Below are positions 24,230-33,618 of a stretch of DNA of 43,972 bases, in pieces. This stretch comes from Saccoglossus kowalevskii (lineage: Eukaryota > Hemichordata > Enteropneusta > Harrimaniidae). Location: positions 76,316-120,287 of the forward strand of contig NW_003116462.1 of NCBI RefSeq assembly GCF_000003605.2, in the 5' to 3' direction. The translations under genes and the position numbers were made by a program. How positions within the stretch are numbered: position 1 is the first letter of the stretch; every line of letters starts with the position of its first letter. The notes under the pieces were generated by a model. The model saw nothing but the letters and a program-made list of their open reading frames with translations. It was not told where the DNA came from and did no database searches.

Positions 24230-24660
24230 CTAAAAAAATGTACACATCGCCCATCTCTTAAACAAGTGCATTTTCAGGCTCTCTATTTCTATTGGTCCCT
24301 TGATTTATTTAAGCAGTTTTTAGAGGCATCAGACTCTCACTTCCTGTCATTGATAAAGGGTTCTGACCCGAAACGTCTGGTTATTGCTATTTTCTTTCCA
24401 GTGTGTTACCTAATTTTCTGCTCCCTTGTTTGGGTTATTTTGTATTTCATTTATTGTTTGGGCGCACATTGCAGTCATTTTAATGTATATTTGCGTCCGT
24501 GGGAGGGTGTATGTATGTGTGGGGCTGAACAGGCCGATTAACATTACACATGAAGTTGCTGTAAATTTTTATATTTATTATTCTATTTCTTATCATTTTT
24601 GTGATTGTTATTTTATAAATAAATTTAATTTTATGTTGCATAATCTATAATCACATCCAT
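24230..24660 (+). mobile_element. probable Penelope-like element relic
   Basis: The segment carries the arrangement GGGTTCTGACCCGAAACGTC, known from ends of Penelope-like retroelements where it is part of a hammerhead ribozyme. It ends in a run of TTTATAAATAAATTTAATTTT-like AT-rich sequence, written here only as a description of the end near 24613-24635. A 91-codon ORF (24266-24541) crosses it, but the protein is a hydrophobic chance reading. Neither the reverse transcriptase nor the GIY-YIG endonuclease expected of an intact element is present, so this would be a terminal fragment. Boundaries are approximate. Confidence 0.35.
24350..24377 (+). other. degenerate hammerhead ribozyme core
   Basis: Order seen: TTGATAA (canonical CUGAUGA), then A, then helix II GGGT-tctg-ACCC (24358-24369), then GAAAC (24370-24374) and GUC (24375-24377). 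Helix I can form between GTCA before the core and TGGT after the GUC, by two Watson-Crick and two wobble pairs. The ACGU between GAAA and C is palindromic, consistent with the minimal helix III described for Penelope-type hammerheads that act as dimers. Two catalytic bases are changed (C3 to U and G8 to A), so I expect no self-cleavage. Confidence 0.45.
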
Positions 24661-26590
24661 AACAATTTCTTAAATGCGATTTTAATTTTAAGCAAGTTAT
24701 TGACAACAGTTATGATGGATATTATCGTGGGTGGCGCCCTTGACCATGTCATATCATAGTTTAAAACATGACATTTTCGCTAAATTATTAGCTCCGCTGT
24801 CATTAAAAGTGTCTTTTAGTACACAGTACCCTTTGGCTATGTGTGGGTGTCATGGGGACCTAGATATTTTTAATTCAATTCTAAGGAAGCTATCATGGAT
24901 TACATTTATACTATAACTATGTCATTATACACCCATTATGATAGCACCAGGTTTAAAACAGCTCCACTGTCACACTAATTGATCAACTCAACTGTTTTAA
25001 TACGCTACTACACAAGCAATTTTACATTTCTTTATCCGAGTTGGCTAAAATATTTTATATGTATTTGTTCTTCTTGGAGAAATGTATGTGCAAATGCTGA
25101 ATGTCATTGCCATCTATAAATGTGGAAATATTTCTAGCAGTACATTCTATGTATAATAATCTGCTTAAGTGACAACATTGTCTTGTATCAGTACAAACCT
25201 CCAGTAGAAATGGCAGGTATTTTTAATTCTAATTGTCAAGCAGTTCTTGAAACGTAATTAATCTCTGTAATTAATTGAGACATTAACTCAACTATGCATT
25301 GAAGCAGTTCCTTTTAAGATTATATCAATATAAGTGTATGTCTGAGAATGTTTCCATGTAGTTTCTTATTAAACCTGGTAACTCACGACGTTTGTAATGC
25401 ACGTTGATCAGCAAATGGACAAGCCAGTCGTGTTGCAGTTTACGTGAATTATAACTATGATGGTCAGCAAAACATTCTACTATATGCATATTCATTCTGA
25501 TTGACTATCTCATCATCTTGTAGGCTTATTAGAATATGATTATACCACTAGCTAGGAACTAAAATAAATGAAATGGTGACGAGCTCGGCAACACATATCA
25601 TGTGACTGAAAACCCATGAAACGTTTCATTGTTTTCAATATATAAAAAAATTTTGTTTATTTTATCAGTTACAAAATACTATACACTTTACACAACACAA
25701 TTTGTTGACTCACTAATAACGTTCACATTCCATGGAGAAGGAAATTTTAACTTCTGTTCAGCCATACATGTACCATTTGAAAATGGCAGATGGCTGCAAA
25801 TTCCACGTAGCCTATGAACCTCATATATTTCGCAGATAATACTAAACTGTCGTGAACTCTTTTTGTATCACTAAAAAAATATCATCATTTATATTCCTGT
25901 GTTATGCATTATATTGGTGTGTTGGTGGCTGGTCTCGAAAAAGCTGCTTTGTCACGGTTGAAATAAATTAATTTCATAAAATTAAAATAAAGCAAGTTTA
26001 ACAATTTTTTGACTCTAAAATCCGCGATGCGAGTGACCTTTCATTACACCTTCCCGTGCATATGCGTGTAAACCTCCAAACGATAGGCATTGTACACCTG
26101 AAATAGAGCCAGCAGGAATAGGTTATTCAAACCTCCATTAAAGCATGGGTCTATTATACTATAGTAAATTTGCAACACGAGGCATGGAGGGATGGCTACC
26201 CACCTGACAGTCGTAAGTAATGCCTCTATTAACTACAAAGCCGTGTAACTTGTATATGTGTATTAGTGGGTATTCAGATGGCTTTGGGCAAGGGAAAAAG
26301 CAGGTGTTAACACAGAAGCTAGCTTTACATAGAAGTCTGGTTTACAACTACCTGACTGTAAAATAAAATGATGTATTTGTTGTACGTTCTTATTATATTA
26401 GTTTCTCAAGAAGAAGATATCCGCATCGTGGCGTAAAACCTCCCACTATTGGATATTGTGAAGCTGTTAGCCAATCAATGGGACTTTATCAAACCTGCGC
26501 GGTTTCAAGACCATCCGACCAACAAATCACTCGTATATCCTAATCCCGGTCGTTTATTATAAGGTCGTAAATATGCTGTAAACTAAAGGG
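24661..26590. other. gene-free stretch
   Basis: No supported gene and no clear repeat terminus. ORFs at 24731 and 25629 are short and featureless. CCAATCAATGGG (26471) lies in ordinary AT-rich sequence without a nearby TATA box. Confidence 0.5.
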
Positions 26591-26724
26591 CAGTCATCCC
26601 AATGAGATTGTTTGAGATTTGCCAACCAATCATAAAAAGAGCGCTGCCTCGTAAACTTACAATTTGTTTTCCTCTGTGTGTGTCGTCTAGGTGGCTGTAT
26701 ATATTGACCTTTTTAACACCCTCT
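26591..26724 (+). repeat. duplicated segment, left copy
   Basis: Matches 27564-27697 with about 78% identity by hand count over 133 bp and only two single-base gaps. Shared blocks are GTTTGAGATTT, CCAACCA, TCATAAAAA, CTGCCTCGT, CAATTTG and TGACCTTTTTAACA. CCAAT (26627) directly followed by CATAAAAAG resembles a compact promoter, but no exon follows. Weak similarity may continue about 100 bp further right. Confidence 0.7.
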
Positions 26725-26974
26725 AAGGTATGGAATGTTGTACTAAATCGTTTCCTGTGAAATTATCTGTCCAGTCTAATGCTTTAAAATGTTTATTGGA
26801 TGTTATTATAGCTCATTAAACACAATACCTGATGATGGCCATGTTTACACGGGTTAACAACCGACGATTTGCACTGTCCTAACTCGTCGATCGCGTGCAT
26901 GGTGTACTAAAGTATTGATAAAAAGCGATGTGATGAAATACAGTGCGTGTTGACAACACATAAATGGCATGACC

Positions 26975-27105
26975 GGGACACGGCAGAATACGATACGACC
27001 CGACAAAATACGACATGGCGCGGAACAACCCGACGCAGCCCGAATAGCTGGTATCGTATGGTACGACATTGTCCGGACAAAAAAGCGTCGCCCGACAAAA
27101 CAATA
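26975..27105. repeat. CG-rich degenerate short repeat
   Basis: A string of variants of CGATACGAC, CCGACAAAA and TACGACA, with the inverted pair ATACGATAC / GTATCGTAT. It is far richer in CpG than its surroundings. Three overlapping minus-strand ORFs and one plus-strand ORF (71-79 codons) exist here only because the repeat lacks stop codons. It looks like a decayed short-period satellite or a transposon scrap. Confidence 0.4.
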
Positions 27106-27563
27106 TATCTAAATTCATATTTGTACACTGTTTTGTTATTCAAATTGTATGTTCAAATATAATTGGCGTATGTAAACTTTGATATTTTAACACGAAAACG
27201 TAAATTTAAATGAGAAATAATCCAATTTGGAAAGAATATGAATGGGTTTTTATAAATTAATAATAATTGGCTGTATGTAGTAGTTGGTTGCTGATCAGAC
27301 TAGATTATCACGGCATTATATTGTCGATGTCAGCTAATAGGTATGTATTTAAGTTATTCGTGGTGTACTAATCCATCACACACAGTTTTCTCCTGGGTCA
27401 CCATTTCGTATCGTCTTCACAGAATTGAATATAAGCGCATAACCAGCGGCGTTAGGCTTTAAACTGGCTCCGTCATTTTAAATATGTCTGCTTACACGCG
27501 GATGCTTGCGAATTCTTGGAAGCAAACATATTACAGTGTGAATAGTGAATATTATCGAAAGAG

Positions 27564-27697
27564 CAGACATTTCGATGAGATCGTTTGAGATTTACCAACC
27601 AGTCATAAAAAAGATCACTGCCTCGTTAAGTCGCAATTTGTCTTCCAATGTGCGAGTAGTCTGTGTGGTTGATGCACTGACCTTTTTAACATCCATC
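27564..27697 (+). repeat. duplicated segment, right copy
   Basis: Counterpart of the segment starting at 26591, 973 bp downstream and in the same orientation. CCAAT has become CCAGT here, while the following TCATAAAAAAG and the distal TGACCTTTTTAAC are kept. Sequence between the two copies is not obviously repeated, so either only this block is conserved or two copies of one dispersed repeat landed close together. Confidence 0.7.
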
Positions 27698-30690
27698 TTC
27701 AGACATGTTTAATATTAAATTTAGATTTAGCTTGTTTCAAAATGGCCTCTATGTAACATTATTATTGAATACGCGCCCATATTCTACACCGATGCTTTTT
27801 ACCATATTATATTTTCTAGAAACTCCCTCGAAGCCACAAGATTGAATGCATCATGCAAGTATACGTTCGTCAATTTATTGATATCTAACTCATCAAATAC
27901 TAGTAGTTTCGAATAACAATTCTTCTCCTCAAAATATCCACAGTCCGAATATGGTCATATTAAATGCTAAACATACTCCCCAGCGAGATATACTCGGGGT
28001 GATTACCATCTCAATGAAAATTCCAATTATCTTCCGTGAGCTATGCGTGTCACCGGGTACATGCTGCGATTATCTTCAATACATAACCCGGGGTTATGTG
28101 TCGAGTGTTCTTTTTTGAGATTATATATTGGTATGTCATAATGCTATGGTTCAACTATGTCCCCGCCCTTCTATAGAGGACACACGCCTGATTGATACGT
28201 TTCACATGTATATTGTTGTACTGTTGCTCTGTAATTTATACCCGTCGAATCTTCAGTGTGTCAAGTAACACCCTTAGCAGAAGCCATTAGCACTCCACCA
28301 AAACCCGATCGTGACGTCGTGTCGTTAATCAGCGTTGAGAGAAACGAGTAAGTAATGTAGGAAACACTAATGCCATCAGACCCAGGGAATTGTATACCTC
28401 GGCACGGGTGACTTCCCGAGAATATCATATATACGTATTTCATTAAAAAAAACTTTGCTTTTATTATCCCGCGAAGAAAATTATTTCTAACATCTTTTGA
28501 CCGGGTCCATAGTACACAAAATAATATTCGTTTGGTTCAATACAAAAACGGACATGGTAGATTTTATGTTTTATGATGCATAGTGCAATAACAAAAATAC
28601 CCAAGAGCGGTGAAGCGCAGTGTTAACAAAAGACAGTGGGCGCGTGTCCATCGAAGTAGATATTGTATAAACACCGCGATTGGAGCAACAATATAAATGC
28701 TACATTGTCTATAGTTATGTACTGTACAACCGTAACTACGTTTTGAGTACGGCTTGGGTATACATTGAATTATTCAGGAATTTGATTACATCCACAGTGT
28801 GATGTAATTCGAATCAGTCTCGTCTCTTGCGAGACATGATGAAAACCCATCAACCTCAAAATATGAAAGCCATTTGATCACTCTTTTCTCGTGCGTGATG
28901 CATCTAAAAAGTTCGTTATTTCAGCCAATCAGAATAAATTGTATGCTATAATACTTGCTGTACAACTTACAGGTTTCGGTGATGTTTCTGTGTAGTTTAA
29001 AATAAGAACCTGACACCGAAATGTCAAAAAGCTGATGTATTGCTCGTATTCGTTTTTTTTTTTTATTTATTTTTTATTACCAAATCATTCTTCTCAAATA
29101 TTCTGCATCGATTAACCATCATTTTTCTTTGCTTAGAGCATAGATAGACCAACATTCTTCCCGTTCAAAGCGTTGAACGTAAAATGTAAACAAGGTTATT
29201 CAAATGTGTACCGTTTTGCTATTTAACAACCCCTGTACAATTTATTAAATAGCGATGATAATTGGTAATTCTGACTAGCTGCGATGATCTGTGACGTTTA
29301 ACCTTTCCTATTCATCGGAAAACGGATGTAATCACCGATTTTTTTTTAAATGAAATGTCTACGTTTGCGTCCGAAAATGGATAAGATCCTCTTCACACGT
29401 ACTCAATAGTTAAATTTTAATAAATTATTAAATTTAACAAGGAACTCCAATTTCTGTATCGATTTATATTATTCAACACTGATAATAAACGACTTTTGGG
29501 TTTCAGTATCAGGTGGTATTCCCGTCATACAATCTGTTCTCGGTTGAACAAATAATGCATTTGTTTGCATGCAGCAGACGATGAACGTGCGAGTCATGGA
29601 GCAACCTCGAACGATACTACTAAAACTTGCCAAGACAGACTTTCATGTTCATCACAAATCCGCAAATGTTTCGTTTAGGCAGGAGCTGAGTACTGGCAGA
29701 CAGTTTCACAACCAGAAATCCTATAATCGTTATACAGAGCAAGGAAACATTATAACTGCCAATTTTTAAAGAGGAATCCTTGCAAGAACGAGGTCATTTC
29801 CTCTAGAAATCTTTTCAAATATCCCTTCTGTTCACGATAATATTTAGAATTAATACTAAATCTACTATCACCCTCACAATGATTACGTGAAACAACATAA
29901 TTTTTCTTTAAAAAAATGAAGTTTGGTATAATTTACCACCAGGAACTTTACATTGAGCCTTCAGGTCTATCATTCTATTCTTAACCACTAATTTAAGATT
30001 TAAAGTTCTAGCCTACTTAAAAGAACAACAAATATATTCGTCAACGCGCCCTCGCGTGTTTGTACATATATGTGGTTTCCATGGGCACCTTTGATTTTTG
30101 GCCGTCTTCAACTAGAACAGGAGATTTTCAGTGATATTTCAGTGAAGCCAGTGAACCATTTTATCTGACTTCGCACCTTGAATAATTGTCTAGTTTGCTA
30201 GTATATTTCATCAAATCCCGGAAGTTACACTTCAGTGCATACCAAGCCTGAATATTTAAATAACAGCTGAGATATGGTTTAACATTTGCTCAGTAACTTG
30301 TACTCTATCAACATAGTCAGGTCATGCAGGTATTCAGGAACACGTGTGAGCATACTACTCCCTTACTCTTTGGTCAGTTTGAATCATGATATCATATAAT
30401 TGACTAATTTTACTTATGCGGTCGAGCGAGAACATCTGCATTGTGCAAGTTCATCTAACCCACTTGCCAATAGATTCGTGAGTTTGTGGTGCGACTGATT
30501 TTTCTGTTCCATTACCTTATTCATAGTTAGTTTACTATGCGTGCAATCTTTGGGGGAAAGATCCTTAGGTCTTGTGTAATTACATTTTCAACAAACGAAT
30601 GCAGCTTCTTCATGACTTCGAATTAAACGTTATTTTTCGGGACGACCAGTTACAAACAGCGGTAAACAATAATTAATAATTAATGAAGTG
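27698..30690. other. gene-free stretch before the LINE
   Basis: No supported gene. The stretch has an imperfect AT inverted repeat (29409-29438) and CCAATCAGAATAAA at 28924. ORFs at 28261 (minus) and 29569 (plus) are unsupported. Confidence 0.5.
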
Positions 30691-30992
30691 CGCCTTAGCT
30701 GGCTGCCTACACATTGTGCTCCTGAATTCTGAAGTTTTTCTCAGTGCTCAGCCGTCCTACAGTCTCATTTATTATCATTATTGATTGCTTCGTGAATATC
30801 CATTGACTTCACCCACTCTCATCAGATTTTGGATTATCGCATTTCTGCTGTGTTTTATGGACTTAAAAAACCTCTGGTTTTTCTCACTTTAACTTTGACT
30901 TTCTGCACAGTACACTGCCTATTGTTCTTCACCACATCTGCTGATAACCTTTTGTTCTCTGCAAGGATGCATTGTTATGTTAATTTTTTAAC

Positions 30993-31991
30993 ATGCCATA
31001 CAGCAGAGCATTCTTACATAACTTCAAGAACCTCCTTTCCTTCCACCATGGAAGGCTGCCATTGCCAGTCAGGAATACCATCAGATCTTACGAGATTCTA
31101 GCCAGACTACCAACACACAGAGGCACAAGAGCTGGTATCAAGAAGAAGAAAATCACCTCATCTGCACCAAATCTCCATTCCACTTTTACACCAAGAATAA
31201 CCACACCTGACGCTGACCAATGCATACCTAACACTAGGAAGTGTAAACTTTTGCTTTCGACCTGGAATATCCGATCTCTCTGTAATAAAGCACCTGAAGT
31301 AGGAGACTATATCACTGACAATGACATTATCGCACTGACTGAAACCTGGATGAAAGAAAATACTGATGAACATGTCATTATTGAATGCACCCCTAATGGG
31401 ATACTCCTTCAAGCATACTCCACGCAACACGTCATCTGGCGGTGGTATTGCACTACACTTTACAAATCTTCACTGAAGTTATCTACCTGGAAACCTATCA
31501 CCAACATCAAATCATTTGAAGCTACAGAGACCACGCTGATACACCAAGGAATCGCTCTCAAATTTGTCATCTTATATCGTCCACCACCTAGTGTTAAGAA
31601 CAAACTCACTGTGTCACAGTTCCTCCTCGAATTTAGGGCCATGCTTGAGAAACATGGTTCATACAATGGTAATCTGTTCATTGTTGGTGACTTTAATTTG
31701 CATATCGACTATCAACTTAATTCCACTACCCAGAAATTCACCAACATTATTGACTCATGCAACTTAAAGCAGTGGGTCCATGACCCTACTCATATTCGTG
31801 GACATATACTGGACTTAGTTATCACAAACTCACATGTCATTGACTCAATTTCCATCGACAGTCAGAGTCTTTCTGACCACAGATCAGTTCATCCACAACT
31901 GTTACTCCAGAAGCCACCACTTATAGCTACATATCATCAATTTCTTCTGCCACATTGCTACCATCCAAGATCTACATCAACAACCTTCTGA
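30993..31991 (+). pseudogene. LINE ORF2 N-terminus with AP-type endonuclease (decayed)
   Basis: The 332-codon frame contains most of an exonuclease-endonuclease-phosphatase domain, the enzyme that nicks target DNA to prime reverse transcription. Visible motifs: WNIRSL with Asn92, LTETW with Glu117, YRPPPS with Tyr195-Arg196, VGDFN with Asp233 and Asn235, LDLV with Asp274, and SDH with Asp295-His296. The catalytic set therefore looks complete. Residues about 145-154 are out of frame: the expected SGGGIAL lies in another frame at about 31428-31448, so two small compensating indels have hit that loop. The frame is lost again between 31900 and 31945, before the linker. The first methionine is uncertain because LINE leaders of this type start variably, and an overlapping frame at 30829-31101 is leader sequence. 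Confidence 0.9.
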
Positions 31992-32430
31992 TTTGAACTC
32001 CGCTGTTACTACTTACAATTCTGCTATCTCTTGTCTTCTAAATAAGCATGCACCAATCAAGAAGTGCATCATCAGTGTTCGTCCAGACACCAAGTGGTAT
32101 ACTGCTGAATTAAACCAGGCAAAGAATCATCGTAGGGCCACAGTGCGAAAATGGCAAGAAACTAGGCTTGAAATCCATCATCAAATCTACAAAGACGCAT
32201 GTTGTCATGTCAACAAGCTAATTCGCGAGACCAAGTGCAGTTACTACACCAACCTCATTAAAGAATGTGCCAATGACCAGAGCAAGCTATTTCGCACCAT
32301 TTCTACACTGTTCAGCAAATCTTTTGCTCCACCAACCCACACTTCCACCCATGAACTCACCGAACGTTTCGGTCAATATTTCACTACAAAGATCAAGGAT
32401 ATTCGCACCAACCTGGACACAAAGTACCAC
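31950..32430 (+). pseudogene. LINE ORF2 linker between endonuclease and RT
   Basis: This frame, one base out of phase with the endonuclease, reads SDLNSAVTTYNSA, then a basic region (KWYTAELNQAKNHRRATVRK, about residues 34-53 of the 148-codon frame) and ELTERFGQYF. These are typical of the segment that joins endonuclease and reverse transcriptase in L2-type elements. It runs cleanly to about 32418 (IRTNLDT), after which the sequence jumps to a much later point of the protein. Confidence 0.85.
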
Positions 32431-32790
32431 AGCACTTAAACAGTTCTTCTGAAAATCCATAATGACATTTGTTCTTCATCGACTCTGGTAACTACGTATT
32501 ACTCTATCAGCTGCATTTGACACCTTCGATCACAATATTCTGCTCAACAGACTGTCCAATCTAGGTGTTACTGATATGGCTCTCTAGTGGTTTGAATCAT
32601 ATCTTCAAATCGATGTTAATCAGTTTCAGTTTCAAGCGTTACTAGTGAGCCATCTCAGCTTCACTTTGGGGTACCACAAGGCTCTGTACTTGGCCCTATT
32701 CTGTTCACCATCTATATTTCCCCCTTGGATAAACTCATTCGTCAACACAACTTAGACTTTCACCAGTATTCTGATGACAACATCTTCTTC
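32419..32790 (+). pseudogene. LINE reverse-transcriptase remnant, deleted and frame-broken
   Basis: Fragments in order, in different frames: KYHST, then LLKIHNDI (about 32437-32473), motif A LSAAFDTFDH with the catalytic Asp at 32519-32521, an in-frame TAG at 32585-32587 where most relatives have a sense codon, motif B FGVPQGSVLGPILF (from about 32665), and motif C as YSDD at 32767-32778 (usually YADD or FADD). The finger region between linker and KYHST is missing, by my estimate some 150 residues. Everything between motif C and the thumb is also missing, some 130 residues. No polymerase could be made from this copy. Confidence 0.85.
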
Positions 32791-32792
32791 AA

Positions 32793-33188
32793 CATGCTCA
32801 AAACACTGTTGCGAGAATCATCACCTGCACTAGAAAATATGATCACATATCTCCAGTTCTACAGAAGTTACATCGGCTACCTGTTCATTATAGGATTGAC
32901 TACAAACTTATGCTGTTGGCATTCAAAGCTCTGAATGGACTTGCTCCAAACTACATTCTTGATTTACTTCATGTGGACACACCCAGTCGCTGTCTTCGTT
33001 CTTCCAATAAGGAACTTCTCCATAACACTAACTACAGACAGAAAACATATGGTGGACGTGCCTTCACATATGCAGCTACAAAACACTGGAATGACCTTCC
33101 ACTTGATATTAGTGAAGTTACTGATGTCAATATTTTAAAAAAGAGACTTAAGACCTACTTGTTCAGCAAAGCCTACAGTGTGGAATAA
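32793..33188 (+). pseudogene. LINE ORF2 conserved C-terminal region
   Basis: A 131-codon open frame without a stop begins HAQNTVARIITCTRKYDHI and includes LPVHYRIDYKLMLLAFKALN. It then shows LAPNYILDLL, YGGRAF and HWNDLPLDI, and ends with LKKRLKTYLF before the stop codon. These are hallmark motifs of the L2/CR1 carboxy-terminal tail, whose exact function is not known. The best-preserved part starts immediately after the second deletion, so frame integrity on both sides of the junction suggests a clean loss rather than gradual decay. Confidence 0.9.
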
Positions 33189-33295
33189 CTCTACAGATTT
33201 GTAGTGTTCGCTTTCAGCGCCTTTGATGAACAAAATTTTGTTTTGGATACCGGCGCTATACAAGTATTTTTAAATAGAGATAGAGATAGAAACAA
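33189..33295 (+). repeat. LINE 3' UTR and (TAGAGA)n tail
   Basis: After the stop, the 3' region contains TTTCAGCGCCTTTGATGAAC and then GGCGCTATACAAGT, a sequence common at L2-type 3' ends and thought to be recognised by the element's own reverse transcriptase. It ends in TAGAGATAGAGATAGA (33275-33290), the short terminal repeat that replaces poly(A) in this group. Confidence 0.8.
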
Positions 33296-33355
33296 GACGG
33301 TGGATTTGATAACGTAAATATAGCACGTGACAATGAACTCAACAACAGATCAATT

Positions 33356-33391
33356 GCGCCCTCTGCCGATTGCATCCGTCCGCGGAGGGCG
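33356..33391. promoter_or_regulatory. GC-rich inverted repeat with CTCF-like core
   Basis: CGCCCTCTGC (33357-33366) and GCGGAGGGCG (33382-33391) are inverted with one mismatch. On the minus strand 33356-33369 reads TCGGCAGAGGGCGC, matching most positions of the animal CTCF core CCRCYAGRGGGCGC. It lies about 60 bp beyond the LINE tail. CTCF use in this species is assumed. Confidence 0.3.
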
Positions 33392-33618
33392 TCGCCTGTT
33401 GTACCTTGTTCCGGAGCGTGGTTTTTGTTTTGAATATAAAACTACTGCATGGGTAAAGGTGAAGTGCAATTATAGTCGAAGTGGTTGAACACTTTTGCGT
33501 GTATCAAAATTATTCATTGTACAATGAAAAACGTGATTGAGTCTTGTATTAACGCGAATCGTCTTAACCTTGAGATCATGGGGGAAGCCACAGGCAAATT
33601 GTATTTTTTTTCTGGCTC

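Larger units (their letters stand above)
30700..33295 (+). mobile_element. decayed non-LTR retrotransposon, CR1/L2 group
   Basis: Order: a probable 5' leader (about 30700-30990), an endonuclease ORF, a linker, reverse-transcriptase scraps, a conserved C-terminal tail and a 3' end with GGCGCTATACAAGT followed by a (TAGAGA)n tail. The endonuclease and C-terminus are typical of the L2 branch of CR1-like LINEs as I know them. The copy is dead, with at least three frame changes, an in-frame stop and two internal deletions. The 5' boundary is a guess and I could not identify target-site duplications. Nothing suggests a host gene captured it. Confidence 0.9.

Noticed and set aside
26879-27162. Four overlapping ORFs of 71-79 codons on both strands
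   Set aside because: They are created by a stop-poor degenerate repeat.
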